DNA of 41,565 nucleotides from an uncultured Bacilli bacterium (GTDB taxonomy: Bacteria; Bacillota_I; Bacilli_A; ML615J-28; CAG-313), in assembly GCA_934140285.1 (NCBI GenBank), contig CAKPBI010000014.1, positions 1 through 41,565 of the forward strand, written 5' to 3'. The translations under genes were made by a program, and so were the position numbers. Position 1 is the stretch's first letter; every line of letters begins with the position of its first letter. Under the pieces are notes generated by a model. The model was not told the DNA's origin, did not search any database, and saw nothing but the letters and a program-made list of their open reading frames with translations. Positions 8,948 through 16,843 of the stretch are shown one piece after another.

Positions 8948-9904
8948 ATGAGTAAAAAAGTTTATATAATAATTGTCAGTATTTTAGTTGTAATTCTTGG
9001 TACACTTACAACAGTATTAATTATCAAAGGCCCAGTTAAAAAAAGTGATATAACCTATGGTACTGAAGCTAAAGAATATATGAAGACTTTTGATTTAGAA
9101 CTTCGTGAAGATGGTGAAGACAAATACTACGTTATTACAGGCTTAACAAGTGGCTACGGAAGAAGTCTTACAAGAATTGAATATCCTGAAACTATCGATG
9201 GAATAATGGTAAAAAGAATTGAAACTAATGAAAACAAGTTTTATGAATTAAAGAACGCGAAGTATCTTAATATTCCAAAGACAATAGAATTTATTGGTAT
9301 TAAAGGTACTAATGAAGAAAACTATTTTGAGGGAGCTATTAATTTAGAATCAATCAATGTTTCATCGCTAAATGAAAAATACATTAGTATTAATGGGGTA
9401 TTATATAATAAGGATCAAACTAAATTATTAAAGTATCCTGCTAAGAAGCAAAGTGTTAGTTTTGAAATTATGGAAAGTGTCGAAGAAATCAGTGATTATG
9501 CTTTTTATGGTACCACAAATTTAACAACTCTAACCCTTTCTAAAAACGTTTCAGTGATTAAGAATTCAGCTTTTAGAAATTCAGCCGCTCTAAGCACGGT
9601 TGATTTTACTAATTGTTTAAAACTTGAAGTGATTGAATCTTTTGCTTTCGCAAGTTGTGATAAACTTGATAACGTAAAACTTCCTAATACTTTAACGAAA
9701 CTTGAGAGTAATGTCTTTGCTGGATGTAAGGTTTTAGCTTATCTATTTGTTCCTAGTTCAGTTGTTAGTTTTGGATATAATATCACTAGTGTTTGTCCTA
9801 ATATAAACATTTATACAAGTAGTGATAATCTTGAATTTTTGAAAGAAAATGCGAAACATTTTAGCACTTCAAGGGATTTTGAGGAAAAAATAATGTCAGA
9901 ATAA
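8948..9904 (+). CDS. BspA-type leucine-rich-repeat surface protein
   Basis: The 318-residue protein starts with a hydrophobic signal or anchor segment (about residues 5-25) and then an outside region. From about residue 85 it contains LRR_5/BspA-type repeats of about 23 residues; clear copies include ISDYAFYGTTNLTTLTLSKNV, IKNSAFRNSAALSTVDF, IESFAFASCDKLDNVKLPN and LESNVFAGCKVLAYLFVPSS. Such repeats occur in surface proteins of gut and oral bacteria and are often linked to adhesion; no ligand can be inferred. ATG 8948 is preferred over the upstream ATG at 8912 because of GGTGAT and the promoter position. It is inserted between spoIVFB and rplU, unlike B. subtilis, and has its own promoter and a strong terminator. 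Confidence 0.75.
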   Translation: MSKKVYIIIVSILVVILGTLTTVLIIKGPVKKSDITYGTEAKEYMKTFDLELREDGEDKYYVITGLTSGYGRSLTRIEYPETIDGIMVKRIETNENKFYELKNAKYLNIPKTIEFIGIKGTNEENYFEGAINLESINVSSLNEKYISINGVLYNKDQTKLLKYPAKKQSVSFEIMESVEEISDYAFYGTTNLTTLTLSKNVSVIKNSAFRNSAALSTVDFTNCLKLEVIESFAFASCDKLDNVKLPNTLTKLESNVFAGCKVLAYLFVPSSVVSFGYNITSVCPNINIYTSSDNLEFLKENAKHFSTSRDFEEKIMSE

Positions 9905-9915
9905 TTAATTTTTTT

Positions 9916-9960
9916 GCAAGCAAGTAAAACATAATAGTTTTATTTGTTTGCTTTTTTTTT
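9916..9960 (+). terminator. strong terminator after the BspA-like gene
   Basis: A 15-pair stem (9916-9930 with 9937-9951, two G-T pairs) with loop ATAATA is followed by nine T. The -35 of ppdK overlaps the right arm. Confidence 0.93.
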
Positions 9961-9976
9961 CGCTTAATGATATAAT
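9948..9976 (+). promoter_or_regulatory. promoter of ppdK
   Basis: TTGCTT (9948-9953), 17 bases, then TATAAT (9971-9976). The -35 is built from the last four bases of the upstream terminator stem and the first two of its T-run. Confidence 0.65.
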
Positions 9977-10019
9977 ATTGAAAGTGTGAAAACATATAAA
10001 AAAAGAAAAGGAGACTAAT

Positions 10020-12644
10020 ATGAGTAAATTTGTTTATTTATTCAGCGAAGGCGACAAGTCAATGCGTAATCTTCTTGGTGGAAAAGGTGCTAACTTAGCC
10101 GAAATGACTAACATTGGTTTACCAGTTCCTCAAGGCTTCACAATCACAACTGAAGCATGTACAAAGTATTACGATGATGGCAAAAAGCTTTCCGATGAAG
10201 TTGTTGATCAAATTTATGCAGCTCTTGCAAAAATTGAAAAAATCAACAACAAAAAATTTGGTGATAATGCCAATCCATTACTAGTATCAGTACGTAGTGG
10301 TGCTCGTGCATCAATGCCTGGTATGATGGATACAATCTTAAACCTAGGTTTAAATGACATCGCAGTAGAAGGTCTTGCAAAACTTACTGGTAATCCTCGT
10401 TTTGCATATGATTCATATCGTCGTTTCATTCAAATGTTTGCAGATGTTGTTATGGAAATCGACAAATCAAACTTTGAAGCATTAATGGATGCGATGAAAG
10501 AAGCTAAAGGCATAAAACAAGATACTGAACTTGATGCTAATGATTTAAAAGAATTAGTAAAAGAATTCAAGGCTAAATATTTAGAATTAAAGAAAGAAGA
10601 ATTTCCACAAGATCCTAAAGTACAATTACTAGAAGCTGTTAAAGCAGTATTCCGTTCTTGGGATAATCCACGTGCTAACGTTTATCGTCGTCTAAATGGC
10701 ATTCCTTATTCTTGGGGTACTGCTGTAAACGTTCAAACAATGGTATTTGGTAACATGGGTGATGATTCTGGTACTGGTGTTGCCTTCTCTCGTAACCCTG
10801 CAACTGGTGAAAATGTATTATATGGTGAATATCTATTCAATGCTCAAGGTGAAGACGTTGTTGCTGGTATTCGTACACCTAACCCAATTGCACACTTACA
10901 AGAAGATAATCCTGCATTATATGAAGAATTCAAGAAAGTAACTAAGATTCTTGAAACTCATTATCGTGATATGCAAGACATGGAATTTACAATTGAAAAA
11001 GGTAAATTATACATGTTACAAACACGTAATGGTAAACGTACAGCTCAAGCTGCTTTAAAGATTGCGATTGATCTTGTTAAAGAAGGTTTAATTACTGAAC
11101 AAGAAGCTGTATTAATGGTTGAACCTAAATCACTTGATGCTTTACTACACAAAGGCTTTGACCAAGCTGCTTTAAAGAAAGCACATCCTATTACAAAAGG
11201 CTTAAATGCATCTCCAGGTGCTGCTTGTGGTCAAGTTGTATTTAGTGCTGAACGTGCTAAAGAATGTAAAGAACAAGGTATGAAAGTTGTTCTAGTAAGA
11301 CTTGAAACTTCTCCAGAAGATATCGAAGGTATGATTGCATCTCAAGGTATCTTAACTGGTCGTGGTGGTATGACTAGCCATGCAGCCGTTGTTGCTCGTG
11401 GTATGGGTACTTGCTGTGTTGCTGGTGCTGGTGAAATCCGTGTAAATGAAGAAGAAAAATGGTTTGAAGTTGGTGGCAAACGCTACAATGAAGGTGACTG
11501 GATTTCTATTGATGGTAATACTGGTTATGTTTATGGTGAGGCTATCCCAACTGTTGATGCCACTGTATCTGGTGATTTTGCAACTCTTATGGAATGGGCT
11601 GATAAATATCGTGCTCTACATGTAAGAACAAATGCTGATAACCCTCGTGATGCTCGAGTTGCTTTCAACTTTGGTGCTGAAGGTGTTGGTCTATGTCGTA
11701 CTGAACATATGTTCTTTGATGCTGACAGAATTCCAGCTGTTCGTGAAATGATCGTTTCGGATAATGAAGAAGGCCGTCGTAAAGCTTTAGCAAAATTACT
11801 ACCTATGCAACGTGCTGACTTTATTGGTATCTATAAAGCTATGGAAGGAAGAAGTGTAACAATTCGTTATCTTGACCCTCCACTACATGAATTCTTACCT
11901 CATACAGATGAAGAAATTGCTGATCTTGCAAAAGAAATGGGATTAACATTTGAAAAATTAAAAGCTACAGTTGAAAGTTTACATGAATTCAACCCAATGT
12001 TAGGACATCGTGGATGCCGTTTATCAATTACTTACCCTGAAATTGCTGAAATGCAAACTAGAGCGGTAATTGAAGCTGCTATCGAAGTAAATAAAGATGG
12101 CTTAAACGTTACTCCAGAAATTATGATCCCACTTGTTGGTGATGTTAAAGAACTTAAGTTTGTACGTGATGTTGTAGTCGCAACTGCTGAAAAAGTTATC
12201 GCTGAAAAAGGCGTTAAACTTGCTTACAAGATTGGTACAATGATTGAAGTTCCACGTGCAGCCTTAACTGCTGATGAAATCGCTGAATATGCTGAATTCT
12301 TCAGTTTTGGTACTAACGACTTAACACAAATGACATTTGGATTCAGCCGTGATGATGCTGGTAAATTCTTAGAAGAATACTATGCTCGTAAGATTTTTGA
12401 AAGTGATCCATTCGCTCACATTGATCAAAAAGGTGTAGGAAAACTAATGAAGATGGCAGTAGAACTAGGTCGTTCTGTTCGTCCTGACTTACATTTAGGT
12501 ATCTGTGGTGAACATGGTGGTGACCCAGAAACTATTGAATTCTGTCATAACATTGGATTAGACTATGTTTCTTGCTCTCCTTATCGTGTTCCAATTGCAC
12601 GTTTAGCTGCAGCACAAGCTAACATTAAGAATCCTCGTAAATAA
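10020..12644 (+). CDS. ppdK: pyruvate, phosphate dikinase
   Basis: Interconverts pyruvate, ATP and phosphate with phosphoenolpyruvate, AMP and pyrophosphate in central carbon flow. The 874-residue length is typical. The ATP-grasp N-terminal domain begins with GGKGANLAEMTNIGLPVPQG; the swivelling phosphohistidine domain has TSHAAVVARGMG with the catalytic H454; the C-terminal PEP/pyruvate barrel has GICGEHGGD with C829. A strong AAAGGAG precedes the ATG. Codon choice looks more even and optimised than in neighbours (many GGT, CGT, GCT, GTT), as expected of a highly expressed enzyme. It stands alone between two terminators and is not part of the valS-obg ancestral string. It could run in the glycolytic direction using pyrophosphate, but that is inference. 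Confidence 0.97.
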   Translation: MSKFVYLFSEGDKSMRNLLGGKGANLAEMTNIGLPVPQGFTITTEACTKYYDDGKKLSDEVVDQIYAALAKIEKINNKKFGDNANPLLVSVRSGARASMPGMMDTILNLGLNDIAVEGLAKLTGNPRFAYDSYRRFIQMFADVVMEIDKSNFEALMDAMKEAKGIKQDTELDANDLKELVKEFKAKYLELKKEEFPQDPKVQLLEAVKAVFRSWDNPRANVYRRLNGIPYSWGTAVNVQTMVFGNMGDDSGTGVAFSRNPATGENVLYGEYLFNAQGEDVVAGIRTPNPIAHLQEDNPALYEEFKKVTKILETHYRDMQDMEFTIEKGKLYMLQTRNGKRTAQAALKIAIDLVKEGLITEQEAVLMVEPKSLDALLHKGFDQAALKKAHPITKGLNASPGAACGQVVFSAERAKECKEQGMKVVLVRLETSPEDIEGMIASQGILTGRGGMTSHAAVVARGMGTCCVAGAGEIRVNEEEKWFEVGGKRYNEGDWISIDGNTGYVYGEAIPTVDATVSGDFATLMEWADKYRALHVRTNADNPRDARVAFNFGAEGVGLCRTEHMFFDADRIPAVREMIVSDNEEGRRKALAKLLPMQRADFIGIYKAMEGRSVTIRYLDPPLHEFLPHTDEEIADLAKEMGLTFEKLKATVESLHEFNPMLGHRGCRLSITYPEIAEMQTRAVIEAAIEVNKDGLNVTPEIMIPLVGDVKELKFVRDVVVATAEKVIAEKGVKLAYKIGTMIEVPRAALTADEIAEYAEFFSFGTNDLTQMTFGFSRDDAGKFLEEYYARKIFESDPFAHIDQKGVGKLMKMAVELGRSVRPDLHLGICGEHGGDPETIEFCHNIGLDYVSCSPYRVPIARLAAAQANIKNPRK

Positions 12645-12653
12645 ATAATAATG

Positions 12654-12684
12654 AGACTACCATGTTAAATGGTGGTCTTTTTTT
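12654..12684 (+). terminator. terminator after ppdK
   Basis: A 10-pair stem, AGACTACCAT (12654-12663) with ATGGTGGTCT (12669-12678), is followed by a T-run. Confidence 0.9.
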
Positions 12685-12703
12685 AGATAAAAAGGAGAAT
12701 ATT

Positions 12704-13666
12704 ATGAATAAAAAAATTAAAGAATATTTTATCGCTAAAGACCTTGTAATTGAAAAAAATCAAGGATATGGCGTTATAAATAATTATGAAGTAAACTTAA
12801 ATGTCGAAATGCTTCACCAAGTATGTCCTGTTCAACTTCATTTTTCTATGCATGTTGAAGATGACAAAAAAGAACAAATTATCAATGATTTAAATTTACT
12901 AGGATTCAAGAGAGTTACTTTTGAATTTACTCCATATGGTTTATTTGTTGGCTTAAACGATATAACAGTAAGTAAATTAATGAGTAAAATGGATGATATC
13001 TTAAATAAAATCTTTGAAGTACTTGATAAATATGAAGTCAAAAAAAATGACTACTGCCCTAAATGTGGGGAAAAACTAGAAGATGAAGTAGTAGTTACTA
13101 GTATTGGAATTTTAAATTTTAAAATGCATCCTGCTTGTAAAGCTGAGTTAGTAAAAGAAGATGAACAAGAAGAAAAAAGTTATATTGAAGCACCAAATAA
13201 TTACGCCAAAGGTTTCCTAGGAGCTTTAATCGGTGGTATTGTTGGTGTCGTTGCTTTTGAAATTTTCATTAGCTTAAATGTTATTTCTGCCATCAGTGCT
13301 TTCATCTCCGTGGCGCTTGGAGCTTTCTTATATCGTAAGTTTGGTGGAAAACCTAATGCTGTCATGCCAATCATGGTTTCGCTTGTAACTTTAGTTTTCA
13401 TTCTTGGGGATTTAGTTTTCGTCTATGTTCGTGCTGCTGATGCTTATGCACAAATGGAGGGAAGTCTTGTTAATGGAACAGGCTTTAGTGCCTTCTTTGA
13501 TATTATGAAAGGTGACTATAAACTAGGAGAAGAACTTACATGTAAACAATTCCAAAGTGAATTTTATAGTAACCTAATTGTGTCAATTATATTCATAATT
13601 CTTGGTGCTGGATATGAAGTATTTAACATGTTCAAGAATGCTAAATACCAAAAATCGGTAAAATAA
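12704..13666 (+). CDS. unknown membrane protein with a zinc-ribbon-like motif
   Basis: The 320-residue protein is not recognised. Residues 1-110 form a soluble N-terminal region. A CPKC pair (C118, C121) and HPAC (H142, C145) could bind one zinc ion. After an acidic stretch (150-160), membrane helices are predicted at about 168-188, 192-210, 219-242 and 290-308. The long loop between the last two holds most of the remaining polar residues. ATG 12704 is chosen for AAAGGAG at 12691-12697; an earlier ATG at 12662 lies within the ppdK terminator. It may depend on read-through of the ppdK terminator, because no clear promoter lies between. Terminators lie on both sides. Confidence 0.7.
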   Translation: MNKKIKEYFIAKDLVIEKNQGYGVINNYEVNLNVEMLHQVCPVQLHFSMHVEDDKKEQIINDLNLLGFKRVTFEFTPYGLFVGLNDITVSKLMSKMDDILNKIFEVLDKYEVKKNDYCPKCGEKLEDEVVVTSIGILNFKMHPACKAELVKEDEQEEKSYIEAPNNYAKGFLGALIGGIVGVVAFEIFISLNVISAISAFISVALGAFLYRKFGGKPNAVMPIMVSLVTLVFILGDLVFVYVRAADAYAQMEGSLVNGTGFSAFFDIMKGDYKLGEELTCKQFQSEFYSNLIVSIIFIILGAGYEVFNMFKNAKYQKSVK

Positions 13667-13673
13667 ATTTAAT

Positions 13674-13701
13674 GCTCACCTTTTAAAGGGTGGGCTTTTT
13701 T
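13674..13701 (+). terminator. terminator after the zinc-ribbon membrane protein
   Basis: GCTCACCTT pairs with GGGTGGGC-type bases in a stem of about 9-10 pairs (13674-13695, with G-T pairs), followed by six T. Confidence 0.88.
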
Positions 13702-13711
13702 AGAATTTGAA

Positions 13712-13758
13712 TGGATAATTATTCAAAAATAATCATTTCAAACGCTCTGAGAATGGTT
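13712..13758. repeat. dispersed palindromic repeat, copy A
   Basis: It contains TGGATAATTATTCA (13712-13725), identical to copy B at 17631, and at 13738-13758 the complement of the shared 21-base arm (AACCATTCT, C, AGAGCGTTTGA). It lies between the preceding terminator and the rplU promoter. Its left arm is missing. Confidence 0.6.
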
Positions 13759-13792
13759 AAGTTAGTTGTCAAAAAATTAAATTTCACTTTTA

Positions 13793-13821
13793 TTGCAAAA
13801 AAATAAGGTTTAGTGTATAAT
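13793..13821 (+). promoter_or_regulatory. promoter of rplU-prp-rpmA
   Basis: TTGCAA (13793-13798), 17 bases, then TATAAT (13816-13821), directly before the L21 leader. Confidence 0.88.
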
Positions 13822-13823
13822 AT

Positions 13824-13915
13824 ATGCGTTGCGAGTCTGCAACCGCACAAAAGTGGTTTTCAAGTATATTTTAAATATCACCATCCTGGCGTGTCTTAAT
13901 ATTTATAAGGAGGTA
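13824..13915 (+). ncRNA. L21 ribosomal protein leader
   Basis: The leader has the conserved arrangement of the Bacillota L21 leader: a GCGAGTCTGCAACCGCAC segment (about 13829-13848), AAGTGGTTTTCAAG, then CATCCTGGCGTGTCTT just ahead of AAGGAGGT. It is thought to let a ribosomal protein (probably L21) regulate the operon. The mechanism is known for the family only in outline; the structure was not folded here. Confidence 0.8.
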
Positions 13916-13921
13916 AAAAAG

Positions 13922-14221
13922 ATGTACGCAATTTTTATCACTGGCGGTAAACAATATCGTGCTGCTGAAGGTGAAACTATTTTCGTTGAAAAACTAGAAG
14001 GCGAAGCTGGACAAGAAGTTGTTTTTGATCAAGTTCTTTTAGTTGGTGACAAAGTAGGTACTCCCCTTGTTGAAGGTGCCAAAGTTACTGGTACAATTGA
14101 AAAACAAGGTAAAGGCAAAAAAATTATTGTTTTTAAGATGAAAGCTAAAAAGAATTACCGTAAAAAACAAGGTCATCGTCAAGCTTACACTAAAGTTGTA
14201 ATTAACAAGATTGAAGCATAA
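13922..14221 (+). CDS. rplU: 50S ribosomal protein L21
   Basis: The 99-residue protein opens with MYAIFITGGKQYRAAEGE, ends with YRKKQGHRQAYTKVVINKI and carries a basic KMKAKKNYRKKQGHRQ stretch, all standard for L21, which binds 23S rRNA in the large subunit. AAGGAGGT precedes the ATG at 13922; an in-frame upstream ATG would lie inside the leader and is rejected. It is the first gene of rplU-prp-rpmA. Confidence 0.97.
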   Translation: MYAIFITGGKQYRAAEGETIFVEKLEGEAGQEVVFDQVLLVGDKVGTPLVEGAKVTGTIEKQGKGKKIIVFKMKAKKNYRKKQGHRQAYTKVVINKIEA

Positions 14222-14222
14222 T

Positions 14223-14558
14223 ATGACGAAAGCCAAATTTAGTTATCAAAATCACGATTTTCATACTTTTGAAATCAGTGGTCATGCTGACTACAATGAA
14301 GAAGGTTTGGATATTGTGTGTGCGGGTATTTCCGCAACGGTAATTACATCATTAAATTTACTTATGAAGTTAATAGGTCATAGTTATAAGTTTAATGAAA
14401 ATCAAGAAGAAGGATATATGCATTTTGAAGTAACTGCTTACAATTTTGATCAAGAAACTAAAGACTTTATGAATTTAGTTGTTTCTAATCTAATTGAATC
14501 ATTACAAGAAATTGAAGAGATGTATCCTAATCATTTAAAAGTAAAAATTGAAAAATAG
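14223..14558 (+). CDS. prp: L27-processing cysteine protease Prp
   Basis: The 111-residue protein begins two bases after the rplU stop. GHA (H21) and VCAGISA (C33) form the His-Cys catalytic pair of the Prp (YsxB) family. In Bacillota this protease removes the N-terminal extension of L27, a step needed for working ribosomes. The substrate is the next gene, which carries the expected cleavage site. A TTG at 14211 could extend it by four residues but overlaps rplU; ATG 14223 is preferred. Spacing suggests translational coupling. Confidence 0.93.
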   Translation: MTKAKFSYQNHDFHTFEISGHADYNEEGLDIVCAGISATVITSLNLLMKLIGHSYKFNENQEEGYMHFEVTAYNFDQETKDFMNLVVSNLIESLQEIEEMYPNHLKVKIEK

Positions 14559-14569
14559 GAGGTAGCATC

Positions 14570-14851
14570 ATGATAAGATTAAATTTACAATTCTTCGCAT
14601 CTAAAAAAGGTGTTAGTTCTACTAAGAACGGACGTGACTCTCATTCTAAACGTTTAGGTGCCAAATTATCTGATGGACAATTCGCTACTGCCGGTTCGAT
14701 TATTTATCGTCAAAGAGGTACTAAGGTTCATCCTGGAAATAACGTTGGTATTGGTAAGGATGACACATTATTCTGTATGATCGATGGTATCGTTAAATAC
14801 GAACATAAGGGTATGAGCAAGAAACAAGTTTCTGTATATCCAGTAGAATAA
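14570..14851 (+). CDS. rpmA: 50S ribosomal protein L27 with cleavable N-terminus
   Basis: The 93-residue L27 starts MIRLNLQFFASKKG. The first nine residues, ending in Phe-Phe, are the extension found in Bacillota, and Prp cuts before ASKKG. The mature chain has the flexible Gly/Ser/Lys-rich N-terminus that reaches the peptidyl-transferase centre, followed by IIYRQRGTKVHPGNNVGIGKD. AGGAGGT lies upstream, and a 13-pair terminator ends the operon. Confidence 0.97.
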   Translation: MIRLNLQFFASKKGVSSTKNGRDSHSKRLGAKLSDGQFATAGSIIYRQRGTKVHPGNNVGIGKDDTLFCMIDGIVKYEHKGMSKKQVSVYPVE

Positions 14852-14860
14852 TTGCCAAAC

Positions 14861-14895
14861 AATAAGCACTTGGATACCAAGTGCTTATTATTTTT
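14861..14895 (+). terminator. terminator after rpmA
   Basis: AATAAGCACTTGG (14861-14873) pairs perfectly with CCAAGTGCTTATT (14877-14889) around an ATA loop, followed by ATTTTT. Confidence 0.93.
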
Positions 14896-14910
14896 AAGAA
14901 AGGAGATACT

Positions 14911-16185
14911 ATGTTTGTAGATAGTGTAAAAATATATGTAAAAGCCGGCAACGGGGGAAATGGTGTTGTGGCTTTTCGACATGAGAAATACGCAAATATG
15001 GGTGGACCATCTGGTGGTAAAGGAGGAAGAGGTGGCGATGTCATCTTCGTTGGTGAAGAAGGACTAACAACGCTTCTTGATTTCCGTTTCACAAGAAAGA
15101 TTGTAGCTACCAATGGTGAAAATGGTATGCAAAAAGATATGTATGGCCATGATGGTGAAAATGTGTATGCGAAAGTACCGATTGGAACAACAATCATCAA
15201 TGCTGACACAGGTCAAGTAATTGGTGATATTACAAAACATGGTCAAGAAGTAATCGTTGCTCATGGTGGTCGTGGGGGAAAAGGCAATGCCGCTTTTGCT
15301 AACTCGCGTAATACCGCTCCCCAAGTATGTGAGAAGGGAGAACCCGGTGAAGAGTTTAACGTTCAACTTGAACTAAAGGTTTTAGCCGATGTTGGTCTTG
15401 TTGGTTTTCCAAGTGTTGGTAAAAGTACTTTAATTACCATGGTATCAAAAGCAACCCCAAAGATTGCGGAATACCACTTTACAACGCTTAACCCTCATTT
15501 AGGTGTTGTTGGCGTTAAAGATGGTAGAAGTTTTATTATGGCGGATTTACCAGGTTTAATTGAAGGTGCTCATCTTGGAGCTGGTCTTGGCATTCAATTT
15601 TTGAAACACATCGAAAGAACCAGAGTTATTGTTCATATTGTTGATATGAGTGGTACGGAAGGAAGAAATCCGGTTGATGATTATTTAACCATTCGTAAAG
15701 AACTAGGTGAATATGATCCTAAGTTATTAAAACGTCCTGAAATAATTGTCGCCAACAAAATGGATATTACCGGTAGTGAAAAGAATCTTCAAGAATTTGA
15801 AGAAAAACTTGGCGTTAAAGCTATTCCAATTTCCGCCGCAACCAAACAAAATCTTGATGAATTATTATATCGCATTGCTGATGTATTAGATGAAGTAAGA
15901 AAAAATCATCAATTAGAAGAAATCAGTGATAGCGTTGTTGAATATAAGTTTACCCCACCTACTGATGATTACACCATCACCAAAGATGATAAGGGGATCT
16001 ACCATGTTGAAGGACCAGCAATCAAAAAATTATTTGATCGCACTGACTTTAACAATGAAACTAATGTTAGGATTTTTGCTCAAAAGCTAAGAAAAATGGG
16101 AGTCGATGAAAAACTTAGAAAACTAGGTGTAAAGCACGGCGATACTGTTTTAATTCTTGGATATGAATTTGAAATGTTTGAGTAA
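14911..16185 (+). CDS. obg: GTPase Obg
   Basis: An essential GTPase linked to 50S ribosome assembly, stress signalling and, in B. subtilis, entry into sporulation. The 424-residue protein has the glycine-rich OBG fold (1-158, with GGRGG repeats), a G domain with GFPSVGKS (165-172), DLPGLIEGA and NKMD, and a C-terminal Obg-specific domain ending near VLILGYEFEMFE. AAGGAG precedes ATG 14911; the upstream ATG at 14881 lies in the rpmA terminator and is rejected. The Spo0B gene that sits between rpmA and obg in B. subtilis is absent. No separate promoter is clear, so it may rely on partial read-through. Confidence 0.96.
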   Translation: MFVDSVKIYVKAGNGGNGVVAFRHEKYANMGGPSGGKGGRGGDVIFVGEEGLTTLLDFRFTRKIVATNGENGMQKDMYGHDGENVYAKVPIGTTIINADTGQVIGDITKHGQEVIVAHGGRGGKGNAAFANSRNTAPQVCEKGEPGEEFNVQLELKVLADVGLVGFPSVGKSTLITMVSKATPKIAEYHFTTLNPHLGVVGVKDGRSFIMADLPGLIEGAHLGAGLGIQFLKHIERTRVIVHIVDMSGTEGRNPVDDYLTIRKELGEYDPKLLKRPEIIVANKMDITGSEKNLQEFEEKLGVKAIPISAATKQNLDELLYRIADVLDEVRKNHQLEEISDSVVEYKFTPPTDDYTITKDDKGIYHVEGPAIKKLFDRTDFNNETNVRIFAQKLRKMGVDEKLRKLGVKHGDTVLILGYEFEMFE

Positions 16186-16250
16186 AAATTATTAACATAT
16201 AATAAATCTAATGGGACCATTTTTGATGGCCTAAATAGAAAGGAAAAATT

Positions 16251-16835
16251 ATGAAAAAAACACTTATTAAACAAATGGTTACCTTGGGTATTTTAGGAGG
16301 CCTTGTTGCGGCATTATCCTTAATAAAAATACCACTTGGACAATTTAGTATTACTCTTGCATTAATACCTCTAGTTGTTGGTGCCATCCTTTATGGACCT
16401 AAAGGAGGAGCCTTCCTTGGATTAATCATGGGAGTAGTCATTTTATTTGTTGATGCAGCATACTTTTATGCCTTCAACCCTTTTGGAACGATTGTTACTG
16501 TATTACTCAAGTCTACAGCAGCTGGTTTTGTTTCCGGTTTGGTTTATAATTTACTAAAAAAGAAGACCAAACTTGGAAGTATTATTTTAGCGACAATTGT
16601 TGCTCCGATTGTTAATACGGGAGTATTCCTTCTTGGATGTTTAGTATTCTTTTATCCGTTAATTCAAGGGGCCGCAAGTGAAGCTGGACAAGGCGTATTA
16701 GTCTTTATTCTTGTGTCATACATCGGGTTAAACTTTATTGTGGAGTTTACAATCAACTGCGTTTTAGCTCCATCTGTTGTATATTTAATTAATGTTATTT
16801 CTAAAAATTATGATTTAGGTACAAAAGAAGAATAG
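16251..16835 (+). CDS. ECF transporter S component, probably for pantothenate
   Basis: The 194-residue protein is almost wholly membrane-embedded, with about six helices. It has the short Lys-rich N-terminus and small-residue-rich helices of energy-coupling-factor substrate-binding components, including VAALSLIKIPLGQFSITLALIPLVVGAILYGP-type segments around residues 18-50. Such proteins capture a vitamin and share an EcfA/A'/T module encoded elsewhere. Its neighbour 8 bases downstream is coaX, so pantothenate is the likely substrate (PanT-like); this is inference from context, and other vitamins cannot be excluded. AAAGGA precedes the ATG. A TATAAT at 16198-16203 could be its -10, but no good -35 goes with it. 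Confidence 0.75.
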   Translation: MKKTLIKQMVTLGILGGLVAALSLIKIPLGQFSITLALIPLVVGAILYGPKGGAFLGLIMGVVILFVDAAYFYAFNPFGTIVTVLLKSTAAGFVSGLVYNLLKKKTKLGSIILATIVAPIVNTGVFLLGCLVFFYPLIQGAASEAGQGVLVFILVSYIGLNFIVEFTINCVLAPSVVYLINVISKNYDLGTKEE

Positions 16836-16843
16836 GTGATAAA

